Of a stretch of 64,000 nt of DNA, positions 24,982-33,563 are shown piece after piece. This DNA is from JBLNBN01 sp050260015 (lineage in GTDB: Bacteria > Bacteroidota > Ignavibacteria > Kapaibacteriales > UBA2268). The stretch spans positions 1 to 64,000 of the forward strand of contig JBLNBN010000039.1 of assembly GCA_050260015.1 (NCBI GenBank). The letters run 5' to 3'. Positions within the stretch are counted from its first letter, which is position 1. Each line of letters begins with the position of its first letter. The notes under the pieces were generated by a model. It was given only the letters and a program-made list of their open reading frames with translations. It did no database searches and was not told the origin of the DNA. Both the position numbers and the translations under genes were made by a program.

Positions 24982-26406
24982 ATGGCAGAATTAACAAATA
25001 AAGATAGAATGGCCATCAAACGCCATAGAATGACCGAGCAGGATCCGAACGAACGCCGCCATAACTTCAAGGAAGTTAACTTAGGTTACCAAATAGAGAT
25101 CGCAATGGAGGAAGCCGAACGCTGCCTTCGCTGCAAGAAGCCCGTCTGCATGGAGGGCTGCCCCGTCTCGGTAAAGATACCTGATTTCGTCAAAATGGTC
25201 GCCGAAGGAAAGTTCAAGGAAGCGGCCGCTATACTCAAAGAGGACAACGCGCTTCCTGCAGTCTGCGGCAGAGTTTGCCCGCAGGAAGAGCAGTGCGAGA
25301 AGGTCTGCATACTGGCCAAAAAAGGCGAATCCGTCGCCATCGGCTACCTCGAACGCTTCGTCGCGGATTGGGAACGCAGGGAAATCGGCCTCCAGAAGCC
25401 CGTTATTCCCGCTAAAACCGGTAAAAGAGTCGCTATTGTAGGCGGCGGCCCCGCGGGGCTTAGTTGCGCGGGCGACCTTATCCAGATGGGGCACGACGTT
25501 ACGGTCTACGAAGCCCTTCACGAGATAGGCGGCGTGCTGATGTACGGCATCCCCGAATTCCGCCTTCCGAAAGAGATCGTCCAGGCCGAGATCGAGGGAT
25601 TAAAAGGACTCGGCGTGGAGTTTGTTACGAACTACGTAGTCGGCTTAACCGAGACGGTGGACGAACTCTTCGAGCGCTTCGACGCGGTCTTTATCGGCGT
25701 CGGCGCCGGCTTGCCTTACTTTATGAATATCCCCGGCGAGAACCTCAACGGCGTATACAGCTCGAACGAGTTCCTGACGCGCGTTAACTTAATGAAAGCC
25801 TACGACTTCCCGAACGCGGACACCCCGATGTTCAACGTCCAGGACAAAACGGTAGTAGTTTTCGGGGGCGGCAATACAGCAATGGACGCCGTTCGTACGT
25901 CTTTACGTTTGGGCGCCTCGCGCGGCATAATCGCGTACCGGCGCACCGAAGCGGAAATGCCCGCTCGTATCGAGGAAGTTCACCACGCGAAGGAAGAGGG
26001 CGTGGAATTTATGCTCCTGACTGCGCCGCTTGAATTGCTCGGCGACGAACGCGGTTGGCTGCGCTCGATGCTCGTGCAGAAAATGGAACTCGGCGAACCG
26101 GACGCCTCCGGGCGTCGCCGCCCCGTGCCGATAGAAGGCGCGGTCGAGGAAATCCCCGTAGACGTGGCGGTGGTCGCAATCGGCAACGGATCGAACCCGA
26201 TTATCAGCCAAACGACCCCCGACCTGAAAGTCAACAAATGGGGCAATATACTTGTGGACGACGACACGATGAAAACTAACAAAAAGGGAGTCTTCGCGGG
26301 CGGCGATATAGTCACCGGCGGGGCGACCGTTATACTTGCGATGGGAGCCGGACGATCGGCCGCCAAAGCTATTAACGATTATCTGAATAATCCAGATACG
26401 TGGTAA
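24982..26406 (+). CDS. nfnB: NfnB, large subunit of NADH-dependent ferredoxin:NADP+ oxidoreductase (GltD-like)
   Basis: A 474-residue protein with the glutamate synthase small-subunit-like layout. Two [4Fe-4S] clusters are indicated by CLRCKKPVCMEGCPV (~49-63) and CGRVCPQEEQCEKVC (~95-109). The FAD motif is AIVGGGPAGLSCAGDL and the NAD(P) motif VVFGGGNTAMDAVRTSL; the C-terminal FAGGDIVTGGATVILAMGAG closes the FAD site. Without an adjacent glutamate synthase large subunit, and with nfnA one base upstream, electron bifurcation is the best reading. This links NADH, NADPH and ferredoxin pools and is typical for anaerobic or facultative metabolism. Confidence 0.9.
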   Translation: MAELTNKDRMAIKRHRMTEQDPNERRHNFKEVNLGYQIEIAMEEAERCLRCKKPVCMEGCPVSVKIPDFVKMVAEGKFKEAAAILKEDNALPAVCGRVCPQEEQCEKVCILAKKGESVAIGYLERFVADWERREIGLQKPVIPAKTGKRVAIVGGGPAGLSCAGDLIQMGHDVTVYEALHEIGGVLMYGIPEFRLPKEIVQAEIEGLKGLGVEFVTNYVVGLTETVDELFERFDAVFIGVGAGLPYFMNIPGENLNGVYSSNEFLTRVNLMKAYDFPNADTPMFNVQDKTVVVFGGGNTAMDAVRTSLRLGASRGIIAYRRTEAEMPARIEEVHHAKEEGVEFMLLTAPLELLGDERGWLRSMLVQKMELGEPDASGRRRPVPIEGAVEEIPVDVAVVAIGNGSNPIISQTTPDLKVNKWGNILVDDDTMKTNKKGVFAGGDIVTGGATVILAMGAGRSAAKAINDYLNNPDTW

Positions 26407-26425
26407 CGATAAATTATATATAAAT

Positions 26426-27022
26426 ATGAATTTTGCAGAAGTAAAAGCACAATTCGAAAATTTTCCTCAGGAAGGCGGCTTGCTGGAACTCCCTGAGGAA
26501 TTTTTTCAGAATTTAAGCGTCGAGGAAGCTCGCGAACTCGTCGGGGCTACCCGCGGCAATATATTAATGCGGCTCTCCGAACGCGACATAAAATTTTTTG
26601 AATGGCTTAAAATAGCCGATCCGCCCGTATGGCTCGACCTGTGGGGAACGGGGGACGAGGACCCTTACATAGTCTCTATCGCCTTCCTGCCGCTGCTCGT
26701 TTACGCCGCGGACCGCGGGTTCCCGATATGCGACCTTATGGAGGTGGACAACTATTACTTTACGCCCGCCCACATGGTGGACGAGGAATCGAAGGTAATG
26801 ATTGAAGCTTCCAAAAATCGCCTGCGCGACGCCAAAGATCTGGACGTAGAGCAGCTCTTGTCTTTGGAAATTTCAATAGAAGGGATCGACATCTGGAGAT
26901 TTTCCTATAAGTACAATATCCCATTGGAGAAATCCAAGGAAGCGGTAAGGAAATTAGTCGAGGACGGCGCGCTCGTGCATCTGCGTTCGAGCGAGCACCT
27001 CTCTCATTTTATCGATTTTTAA
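26426..27022 (+). CDS. conserved-looking protein of unknown function
   Basis: A 198-residue soluble, acidic protein with no signal peptide or membrane helix. I do not recognise a family. Its N-terminal half is helical with a central hydrophobic stretch (DPYIVSIAFLPLLVYAADRG). The C-terminal 60 residues (IWRFSYKYNIPLEKSKEAVR, then LVEDGALVHLRSS) resemble a winged-helix-like segment. It starts 19 bases after nfnB, so it is probably co-transcribed with nfnAB. Codon use matches its neighbours, which supports a real gene. Confidence 0.72.
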   Translation: MNFAEVKAQFENFPQEGGLLELPEEFFQNLSVEEARELVGATRGNILMRLSERDIKFFEWLKIADPPVWLDLWGTGDEDPYIVSIAFLPLLVYAADRGFPICDLMEVDNYYFTPAHMVDEESKVMIEASKNRLRDAKDLDVEQLLSLEISIEGIDIWRFSYKYNIPLEKSKEAVRKLVEDGALVHLRSSEHLSHFIDF

Positions 27023-27053
27023 TACGGGCGAAAAGCCCGTTGGAATCAAGTAA

Positions 27054-28292
27054 ATGATCGTTATGAAATTCGGCGGGACTTCCGTCGCGGCTCTCCCCAA
27101 GGTATTGGAAGCCGCTACGAGCCGCCCGGGAAAAAAGCTAATAGTTCTCTCGGCGCGCTCCGGCGCAACGAACGAGCTTTTAGAAGCGGCCAGGCATGCC
27201 GGCGCAGGGGACTTCGAGCAGGCGTCGCGGAAAGTAAATAAATTGCGCCGCGCCCACGAGTCCTTCGCCCGCGAGCTTATGCCCGACGGCGAATTCCTCG
27301 AAGCCGCTATAGCGGGCATACTCGGGCTCTGCTCGGAGCTTGAAACTTATTGCGGCGCGCTGGCCGAGCTGCGCGAAGCTACGCCGCTGAATTTCGATTA
27401 CGTCGTCTCATACGGCGAACTCCTCTCCACTCGTATTTTCTATAATTACTGCCTTTCAAAGGGAGTCGGCGCCTCGCTGCTCGACTCCCGCCGAATGGTT
27501 AAGACCAGCTCGCGCTATATGAACGCCGCGCTAGATATGCGGGCGACCGAGCAGGCTACTCGCGAAGCCTTCGCCGATGTTGCCGAGGAACTCGCTATAG
27601 CGCAGGGCTTCATCGGTTCGGATTCGCACGGCCGAACGACGACGCTCGGGCGGGGAGGCTCGGACCTCTCGGCGGCGGCGCTCGGAGCGGCCCTCGGAGC
27701 GGAGCGCATCGAGATTTGGTCCGACGTTACGGGCGTGCTAACCGCCGACCCGCGAAAGCTGCCCGAAGCCGTAACTATTCCAAGGATGAGCGCGGCGCAG
27801 ATAGCCCTGCTCTCCCGGTTCGGCGCTAAGGTGCTCCACCCGGAGACGATCAAGCCCGCGCTCGAGAAGAATATCCCGGTTTGGGCGCTCAATACGTTCG
27901 CCCCCGAAGCCGGGGCTACTATCATTACGTCGGACGGGGAATTCGCGCCGCAGCTATGCTCGGTTCTATTTAAAACGGTATTGCTCGGCAGGGACTCCGC
28001 TCGCGGCGAAGCGCAAAGGACGCTCTTCCGCGCCGAGACGCCGCTCTTTTCAACCGAAGTACGGGACTTTAAAGAAGACGAGGCAGGGGAGAAAAGAGGA
28101 CTATTGCTAATAACCGGCGAAAACTTTGCGGGCGGCATCGACTTCGAGCCCTTGCGCACGGCGCTCGGGGCGAAGGCGGAAGCTCTGCATTTCGACGCGG
28201 AGCATAATTATATCTTAGCGATCCTCCCGCCCGAAAACATAGAAAAAGCGGCGGCGGACGCGCACGAAATCGTTTTGAAGTATCGACGATAG
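27054..28292 (+). CDS. lysC: aspartate kinase
   Basis: A 412-residue enzyme that phosphorylates aspartate, the first step to lysine, threonine, methionine and diaminopimelate. The signature MKFGGTSVA is at residues 4-12; the kinase core continues with TTLGRGGSDLSAAALG (the nucleotide site) and EIWSDVTGVLTADPRK. Regulatory ACT-like segments take up the last ~110 residues, somewhat short and divergent, so feedback control may be altered. A 6-base-pair hairpin (27024-27040, ACGGGC arm) lies just before the ATG and has no T-run; it may affect translation. Confidence 0.93.
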   Translation: MIVMKFGGTSVAALPKVLEAATSRPGKKLIVLSARSGATNELLEAARHAGAGDFEQASRKVNKLRRAHESFARELMPDGEFLEAAIAGILGLCSELETYCGALAELREATPLNFDYVVSYGELLSTRIFYNYCLSKGVGASLLDSRRMVKTSSRYMNAALDMRATEQATREAFADVAEELAIAQGFIGSDSHGRTTTLGRGGSDLSAAALGAALGAERIEIWSDVTGVLTADPRKLPEAVTIPRMSAAQIALLSRFGAKVLHPETIKPALEKNIPVWALNTFAPEAGATIITSDGEFAPQLCSVLFKTVLLGRDSARGEAQRTLFRAETPLFSTEVRDFKEDEAGEKRGLLLITGENFAGGIDFEPLRTALGAKAEALHFDAEHNYILAILPPENIEKAAADAHEIVLKYRR

Positions 28293-28313
28293 ATTTATTT
28301 ACAAGAATTAAAG

Positions 28314-28342
28314 GATTGCCCGCCGCGCGGGCGATCTTTTTT
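28314..28342 (+). terminator. intrinsic terminator after lysC
   Basis: A 10-base-pair stem with one G-T pair (28314-28323 with 28327-28336), loop CGC, and six T at 28337-28342. It separates lysC from pth. Confidence 0.88.
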
Positions 28343-28363
28343 GTTTTATAGCGGAAAGAAGAA

Positions 28364-28939
28364 ATGGCATTATTCGATAAATACGATTATTTAATCGCCG
28401 GCCTGGGGAATCCCGGCGCAAAGTACGCCGCCACCCGCCACAACGTCGGCTGGATGGCCGCCGACAGGATTGCGGAGAAGTACGAAGTAAATTTTTCCCG
28501 CAGCGCGCGCGGCTTCCTGAAAGCGAAGATAAAGATAGAGGACAAAGTAATACTGCTCATTAAGCCGACAACGTTTATGAACCTCTCCGGCGAGCCGATC
28601 GCCTACCTCGCCAAGAAGCACAAGATAGCCCCCAGCCAGGTAATCGCCATAACGGACGAGTACAATTTCCCCGTGGGCAAGATGAAGCTAAAGAAAGGCG
28701 GCAGCTCCGGCGGCCACAACGGCATACAGTCTATCATCGACGAGCTGGGGCGTCCAGACTTCTGGCGGCTGCGTCTCGGCATCGATAAGAACTTCGACTT
28801 CGGCGGCATGGTCGACTACGTCCTCTCCGAATTTGCCCCTAGGGAAATGGACGACCTGGGCGACATGCTGACCCGCGCCGCCGAATCCATAAAGCTAATC
28901 GTCGAAATGACCCCCGACCGCGCGATGGGACTGATATAA
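28364..28939 (+). CDS. pth: peptidyl-tRNA hydrolase
   Basis: A 191-residue enzyme that frees tRNA from prematurely released peptidyl-tRNA. Family motifs are complete: AGLGNPGAKYAATRHNVGW with the catalytic His26, FMNLSGEPI with the conserved Asn, the Asp in AITDEYNFPVGKMKLKKGG and GGHNGIQSI. A GAAAGAAG SD precedes the ATG. A long repeat-rich gap without genes follows. Confidence 0.97.
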   Translation: MALFDKYDYLIAGLGNPGAKYAATRHNVGWMAADRIAEKYEVNFSRSARGFLKAKIKIEDKVILLIKPTTFMNLSGEPIAYLAKKHKIAPSQVIAITDEYNFPVGKMKLKKGGSSGGHNGIQSIIDELGRPDFWRLRLGIDKNFDFGGMVDYVLSEFAPREMDDLGDMLTRAAESIKLIVEMTPDRAMGLI

Positions 28940-29396
28940 TTATTAATTGTAAATGGTTAATGGTGATCTTACGTTATGCTTTTGAGATAGCAGGGGTTAG
29001 TCATGCCCGCGTATGCGGGCGTCCATCTTGTCTGTACCGGGATTACTCTGATTTATATGACTAAATTGATTAACAAGATCAAAAAGCATAAGGATAAGCG
29101 CGCTAAACGCATGAAACTGAAGAGCTTGTCATTCCGATGAACGAAGTGAAGAGGAATCTAAAGGAATTGTGCGAAAAAGTTTCGCTGGCGATAACGCATT
29201 GATATTTATATCTCTCCTATTTCGACGAATCCGAAGGAGTCGCGTGTCTATAGAAATTAATGCTCGCTTAACTTCCCCGTCGAAGTGTACGGCGCTCATA
29301 ACAAAATCATTTCCCATCCTAAATTTAGGAGGGGAGTAAGGGGTGGTCGCGCCGGGAGCTTCGACAGGCTCAGCGAACGGCTGCCGGCTTTATCAT

Positions 29397-29424
29397 TTGT
29401 TAACTCCGAAGGAGTTACATATTG
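29397..29424 (+). repeat. hairpin repeat, tail type I (copy 1)
   Basis: TAACTCC-GAA-GGAGTTA (29401-29417) forms a 7-base-pair hairpin, followed by the tail CATATTGGTAGA. The same head and tail recur at 32222-32253. Confidence 0.7.
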
Positions 29425-29480
29425 GTAGACAACGCCGTTCCCACACCCGCCACTCTCCCGCGGCGGTTATCGAATTATTT

Positions 29481-29524
29481 TTCTTAACCCCGGAGGGGTT
29501 ACAGCTTTGTAACGCGAAGCGCCC
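29481..29524 (+). repeat. hairpin repeat, tail type II (copy 1)
   Basis: TAACCCC-GGA-GGGGTTA (29485-29501) hairpin. Its right arm overlaps a second inverted repeat, GTTAC-AGCTTT-GTAAC (29498-29513), and the unit ends GCGAAGCGCC. Near-identical units lie at 47438-47479 and, inverted, at 32321-32363. Confidence 0.75.
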
Positions 29525-29795
29525 GCCCCCTACCAAATATTCCCCACCGCGGCGAAGCCTACGGCTTCATGAAAGCCATCAATTTGAATTCATTGGCGAT
29601 ATGTAATTAATCTTAGCCTGTTTCTTGCTCGAAGCGATTTAGTCTGAGGAAATTATTTCTGGTTCTAACGCCGCTCTTTCATATCTTTTAGTTCCAAGTA
29701 ACTTCCCGCATTAAAATGCCCTTCCAACGTCAAGCTCCGAAAAGATTGAAAAATTATTCTTCGAAACATGTGAAACATAACACGTTTTTTTAAAG

Positions 29796-29803
29796 TATAT
29801 TTG
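29796..29803 (+). promoter_or_regulatory. Bacteroidota-type -7 box before the secreted hydrolase gene
   Basis: TATATTTG fits TAnnTTTG and lies 67 bases upstream of the ATG at 29871. No good -33 TTTG was seen. Confidence 0.42.
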
Positions 29804-29870
29804 CAGTAATAGGTAAATGCTATGTGCGAAAATAAATCAATATTAATAACATATATGCTTTGGAGTTAGA

Positions 29871-31808
29871 ATGAAAAGATTTCTTCTGTTTGCCGCGCTG
29901 TTCGCGCTTTCAATAGCGGGCGCGTTTGCGCAAAAAACCGGGCTTTATACCGAAAAGCGGATGTTCCATGGCGAAAACCGCGATTTTGCGATCTACGCGC
30001 CGACGGATTATTCCCCGGACTCGACTTACCGCCTTATGATCTGCCTTCACGGCTCGGGCGATACCGGCACGAATTTCCTGGGGGTTCTTATTAATAGCGG
30101 CCAATGGCAGACGCTCTTCCCCAAAACTATCTTCGTTTGCCCCGACGGCGGCAGCGACCAGGCCAGCGATTTCTTCTGGCCCTTGGGCGACGAAGCTGTC
30201 GTGGACGAGGCACGTACTCTTGTCGAATCGATTTACCCCAACATTAACGACAAAGACGTCGTGCTCGAGGGCTTCTCGCTCGGCGGCCGCAGCGCGCTGA
30301 AGCTGGGTTTGGAAAACCCGGAAAAGTATAAAGGGCTTATCCTGCATACGCCCGCCATCCAGGGGCCGAAAGAAGTCCTGGATATCGATCCCTTCTCGCT
30401 TCATTACAAATGGGAAAACGCGAGCAAAATCCCAATAACTATCTCGGTGGGTACCCAGGATTCCTATATTTACATAATTCCCAAGATACTTCCTTTCCTT
30501 ATTAAGAACGGCGGAGTAATGAACTACTGGGCCCTGAACATGCAGCACACGATCCCTCCGAACAGTATAACCAAGGAAATGATGGATTTCATTTATAATC
30601 CAATTATCGAGGGTCTGGATTTGCACCTCACCCCCTTCGAGACGGAATTCTATTCCTATGAGAACTCCTATGCGTTAAAATTACCCTTCTGGAACAGGGG
30701 AAGCGAGGACGTGTCGAAGATAAAGGTTAAGATTACTCCCAAAAACGGCGGAGCGCCTATCGAAGATGTGGTCACGAGCGAGTTTAAAGGTTACGACTAT
30801 AAGGAATATGAGACAGTCCCTCTCGCCCTTGTTGCCGGCGTTAATGAATTTACGGTGGCAATCTTAGAGATAAACGATGAAGTACCAACTAATTCCGAGA
30901 TAACCCAACCTATTACTTTTAGAGTTAATTATCTGACGCCAAAGAGCCTGCCTTTAGCGCAGAGCTTTGAGGGCGAAGACTTCCCGAACGACGAATGGCG
31001 AGTTGAGACAAGCGGTTCGCTGCTGACCTGGGAAGTTAATAAAGCCGACGCCAAGGACGGCGCGAGCGTTATTGGGATACTCAATTGGGCTTTGACGTTC
31101 GACAACCAAGGCTTGCCCGAATCGTTGATTTCACCGTTGCTCAAGATGAACTCGGTAGAAACGCCCGCTCTTCGCTTCGCATACCAGTTCAATTACCACT
31201 ACTTTGACGAAACGATAGTTAATGGCGGCTTAACCTTGACCGATACCCTTTCGATTACGGTCTCTACGGATCTTGGCCAGACATGGAACGAAGTATATCG
31301 CAAGTCCGGCGAGGAACTGGCGACGTTCGACGAGCCTCTTCTCAACCCGGTCCAAATCGACAGGGCTTACTACGAGCCGAAGAAAGCTGATTGGAAGTAC
31401 CAAATAGTCGACCTGAAGGACTATAAGAACGCTGACAAGGCGCTTGTAAAAATCAGCGTTATTTCCGGCGTGGGCGGCTGCCTCTATATGGACGATATTC
31501 GTTTCGACGATCTACAAGTTTTGGGCGCGCGCGAATTGCCCGAGGCTCTTTCAATCGCTAAGCTAAGCCCCAACCCGGCGGTCGACGCTACGGAGCTTAG
31601 TTTTGCGCTCGCGAACGGCGGCGCGACGCGCGTCGAAGTCCTGGACATGAAGGGCTCGCTCGCGGCAAGCTACGACGCCGGAACTTTGAACGCAGGGGAG
31701 AATACGCTTAAGCTCAATACTTCGGCCCTCGCCCCGGGCGTCTATTTCGTAAAGGTCCTCCGCGGCGCTGAAACTATTACGGCGAAGCTGAACGTAATCG
31801 GTAGATAA
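29871..31808 (+). CDS. secreted alpha/beta hydrolase (esterase-like) with T9SS sorting domain
   Basis: A 645-residue exported protein. Signal peptide: residues 1-20 (ending AGAFAQ). Residues ~25-245 are an alpha/beta hydrolase: oxyanion region LMICLHGSGDTGTNF, nucleophile elbow LEGFSLGGRSALKLG with Ser, and a late His in LNMQHTIPP, as in feruloyl- or acetyl-xylan-esterase-like proteins. Residues ~250-360 look Ig-like, ~360-550 a jelly-roll or MAM-like beta domain (GSLLTWEVNKADA, then VSGVGG-type strand CLYMDDIRFDD). The last 80 residues are a T9SS type A sorting domain (LSPNPAVDATELSF, then ALAPGVYFVKVLRG). It likely acts on polymers outside the cell. The gene lies between two repeat-rich gaps and ends at a strong terminator. 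Confidence 0.88.
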   Translation: MKRFLLFAALFALSIAGAFAQKTGLYTEKRMFHGENRDFAIYAPTDYSPDSTYRLMICLHGSGDTGTNFLGVLINSGQWQTLFPKTIFVCPDGGSDQASDFFWPLGDEAVVDEARTLVESIYPNINDKDVVLEGFSLGGRSALKLGLENPEKYKGLILHTPAIQGPKEVLDIDPFSLHYKWENASKIPITISVGTQDSYIYIIPKILPFLIKNGGVMNYWALNMQHTIPPNSITKEMMDFIYNPIIEGLDLHLTPFETEFYSYENSYALKLPFWNRGSEDVSKIKVKITPKNGGAPIEDVVTSEFKGYDYKEYETVPLALVAGVNEFTVAILEINDEVPTNSEITQPITFRVNYLTPKSLPLAQSFEGEDFPNDEWRVETSGSLLTWEVNKADAKDGASVIGILNWALTFDNQGLPESLISPLLKMNSVETPALRFAYQFNYHYFDETIVNGGLTLTDTLSITVSTDLGQTWNEVYRKSGEELATFDEPLLNPVQIDRAYYEPKKADWKYQIVDLKDYKNADKALVKISVISGVGGCLYMDDIRFDDLQVLGARELPEALSIAKLSPNPAVDATELSFALANGGATRVEVLDMKGSLAASYDAGTLNAGENTLKLNTSALAPGVYFVKVLRGAETITAKLNVIGR

Positions 31809-31832
31809 TACAAAGTTTTAAAGTTTAAATAA

Positions 31833-31856
31833 AGGCGTCCCGAGGGGCGCCTTTTT
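31833..31856 (+). terminator. intrinsic terminator after the secreted hydrolase gene
   Basis: Stem AGGCGTCC with GGGCGCCT (31833-31840 with 31845-31852; one G-T pair), loop CGAG, then TTTT. Confidence 0.85.
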
Positions 31857-31915
31857 CATTTATCATTTAACATTGACCATTTATCGGGCGCGTTGCAGGC
31901 ATATTGCAGATAAAC

Positions 31916-32172
31916 AACGCACTAAGCGCTTGGTAATACAATACTTAATTCTCGCCCCGTTGGGACTATCTTTGTAGATAAATTTCGGGAATGACGTAGT
32001 AAGCGCTTGAAATTTAATAAGTTGGTTCTCGCCCCTTTGGGGAGAGTTAGAGAGGGGGTTGTGGACAATTAACAGGCGTGGCGCCCACGGATCCACCCGG
32101 AAATGACGCGCTAAACGCTTGGTAATGAAAGACTTGGTTCTCCCTCTCGAGAGGGAGTTAGAGGGTGTGTTA
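31916..32172. repeat. three degenerate repeat units in a gene-free gap
   Basis: Three related units of about 55-72 bases lie at 31916-31970, 31991-32062 and 32103-32172. Each has a TAAGCGCTTG-like palindromic core (TAAACGCTTG in the third), then an AT-rich spacer, then TTCTCxCCCxTxxGGGGAGA-like sequence; units 2 and 3 end in AGTTAGAG. The gap 31857-32513 holds these plus the hairpin repeats at 32222 and 32321 and no credible gene. Confidence 0.6.
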
Positions 32173-32221
32173 AATACTCTATTAAAAAGATAAATCTTAA
32201 CCTACCGATACTAAAATTCTT

Positions 32222-32253
32222 TTCTTAACCCCGAAGGGGTTACATATTGGCAG
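32222..32253 (+). repeat. hairpin repeat, tail type I (copy 2)
   Basis: TAACCCC-GAA-GGGGTTA (32226-32242) followed by CATATTGGCAGA, matching copy 1 at 29397-29424. Confidence 0.7.
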
Positions 32254-32320
32254 AAATCGGCGCGTCTAGATCCTTCCCGAACCGCTGCTTCGCCGCGAAA
32301 AGGTGGCGGAGTGGTGGCCG

Positions 32321-32363
32321 GCGCTTCGCGTTACAAAGCTGTAACCCCTCTGGGGTTAAGAAA
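32321..32363 (-). repeat. hairpin repeat, tail type II (copy 2, inverted)
   Basis: Read on the minus strand this is TTTCTTAACCCCAGAGGGGT, then TACAGCTTTGTAACGCGAAG and CGC: the type II unit in opposite orientation, about 80 bases from the type I copy at 32222. Confidence 0.75.
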
Positions 32364-32513
32364 CGCTTTACCCGTCATCTCTCCTTTGAGGAATAGGCGA
32401 AGCCTTTTATGGTATCTATGAATGACAAAGCCTTCCATTTTCAAACGGTTACGCGTCATTCACCGGCAAATCGTCATTCGACGCGACTGATAAATGTTAA
32501 ATGATAGCTGCCC

Positions 32514-32939
32514 TCACTTTCTCATGCTCTTCATGCGGATCTGCAGGTCTTTGAAAATGGCGAAGTCGTGGGCGAGGTCGAGCAGGTTTAGCCGCGCGCC
32601 TTGCGTGCCGGCGAAGTATTTTTCATCGAATCTTTTAATAGATTCCTCTTCCTCGAGGTATTGCGCCAATCGCCTCAATGCTTGCTCGAAATTTGCGAGG
32701 CTTTTATCCATTTCCGAGACGAGATTCTCGTTCGACTCTGGCATCTTGGACTTCTTAAGCATGAAGTAAAGGCTGTGCGCGGATTTGCCGGAAAATATCA
32801 ATTCGTTCAGCGGGTCGAGCTCGCCGTAGGTCGCGGCAATTTCCAATATTATAGCCAAGTCCTCCGGCTTGCGAAGGGAGCCGCCGGAGAAAGCGTCGAG
32901 CGCTTCGAGTATTTCGCGTGTGTCGTCGGAGAGCCGCAT
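32514..32939 (-). CDS. small alpha-helical protein of unknown function
   Basis: A 141-residue soluble protein rich in Leu, Glu and Lys and predicted almost all helical (ILEALDAFSGGSLRKPED, then LANFEQALRRLAQYLEEE). There is no signal peptide and I recognise no family. It starts 5 bases after the stop of the lipoprotein gene, so it is the third gene of a leftward operon with fpr. Codon use fits the genome. Confidence 0.72.
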   Translation of the reverse strand: MRLSDDTREILEALDAFSGGSLRKPEDLAIILEIAATYGELDPLNELIFSGKSAHSLYFMLKKSKMPESNENLVSEMDKSLANFEQALRRLAQYLEEEESIKRFDEKYFAGTQGARLNLLDLAHDFAIFKDLQIRMKSMRK

Positions 32940-32944
32940 CGCGC

Positions 32945-33556
32945 TTAGTACCTCACCGTCGCGAGTATCGAGCGGAAATAGCGATCGAGCGCGTCCTCGC
33001 CCTGCATCGGCGCGCCGGTTATGTTCATCGGTATGACGGACATTTCGTAGTAGCGACCCGTCTGCGAGATAAAGACGGCGCTCTTGCCGCGGTTGGCCGG
33101 CGTAGCTCCCGTAAAGGCGTACTCTACGAATCTCTGCGCGCCCATTTCGAGCGGTTGATATTTACCCGAGAGACGCACCCCGCCGGCAGTTTTCTTGTCG
33201 CGCTTGGAGTAGCATATCCTCGCTAATCCTAACAGTCCTTCCTTCTTTACGATCTCCGGGGCGTCGTTCGCGGGGCGTACCTGCTGGAACACTGCGGCAA
33301 GCGTATAGTCGGGGCTGACGGCCACGGCCATCACCTCGGGGGAAACTTCCTTCTCGACGTCGATAAAGAACCACCCCGCGGGGATTTGCGAGATCATATC
33401 GCCCTCGTTCGAGCGTACTATCTCGTCGCTCATGGGCGTTTCCGGCTTAGGGCTTAACGTGATTTTTGGCGCCGTCGCTTCTTCCTGCGGCGCTTTAATA
33501 AAAATACAGCTCGTTGCTATAAAAGCCAGGCTTAAGAACCAAAATACTTTATTCAT
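32945..33556 (-). CDS. lipoprotein of unknown function
   Basis: A 203-residue protein with start ATG at 33556-33554, giving MNKVFWFLSLAFIATSC with the lipobox at its end. A longer reading frame exists upstream but would run through the fpr gene. The mature protein (VEKEVSPEVMAVAVSPDYT, ARICYSKRDKKTAGG, ALDRYFRSILATVRY) resembles small PsbP/DUF-type lipoproteins with one beta-sheet, but I cannot name a family. It lies 7 bases after fpr and 5 bases before the helical protein gene. Confidence 0.78.
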   Translation of the reverse strand: MNKVFWFLSLAFIATSCIFIKAPQEEATAPKITLSPKPETPMSDEIVRSNEGDMISQIPAGWFFIDVEKEVSPEVMAVAVSPDYTLAAVFQQVRPANDAPEIVKKEGLLGLARICYSKRDKKTAGGVRLSGKYQPLEMGAQRFVEYAFTGATPANRGKSAVFISQTGRYYEMSVIPMNITGAPMQGEDALDRYFRSILATVRY

Positions 33557-33563
33557 AATATAC

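Larger units (their letters stand above)
28940..29795. repeat. gene-free, repeat-rich intergenic stretch
   Basis: No credible gene was found in about 850 bases; an 87-codon open frame (29343-29606) is made of repeat sequence. Contents in order: a hairpin GCCCGC-GTAT-GCGGGC (29005-29020); a segment GTCATTCCGATGAACGAAGT of a common dispersed type; CGACGAATCCGAAGGAGTCG (29222-29241), a further short inverted repeat; GCTTCGACAGGCTCAGCGAA (29359-29378), also a common dispersed type; and two copies of a hairpin repeat detailed separately. These pieces resemble dispersed intergenic repeats of Bacteroidota-like genomes. Confidence 0.6.

Noticed and set aside
27515..28159. Open frame of 214 codons opposite lysC
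   Set aside because: Ser/Ala-rich antisense product with no family; lysC is complete.
29343..29606. Open frame of 87 codons between pth and the secreted hydrolase gene
   Set aside because: Its sequence is made of the dispersed repeats (TPKELHIG, TPEGLQLCNAK), so it is a repeat-derived frame.
28940..32513. CRISPR array or insertion sequence in the repeat-rich stretches
   Set aside because: Repeat spacing is irregular, unit types differ, and there are no cas, transposase or integrase frames.
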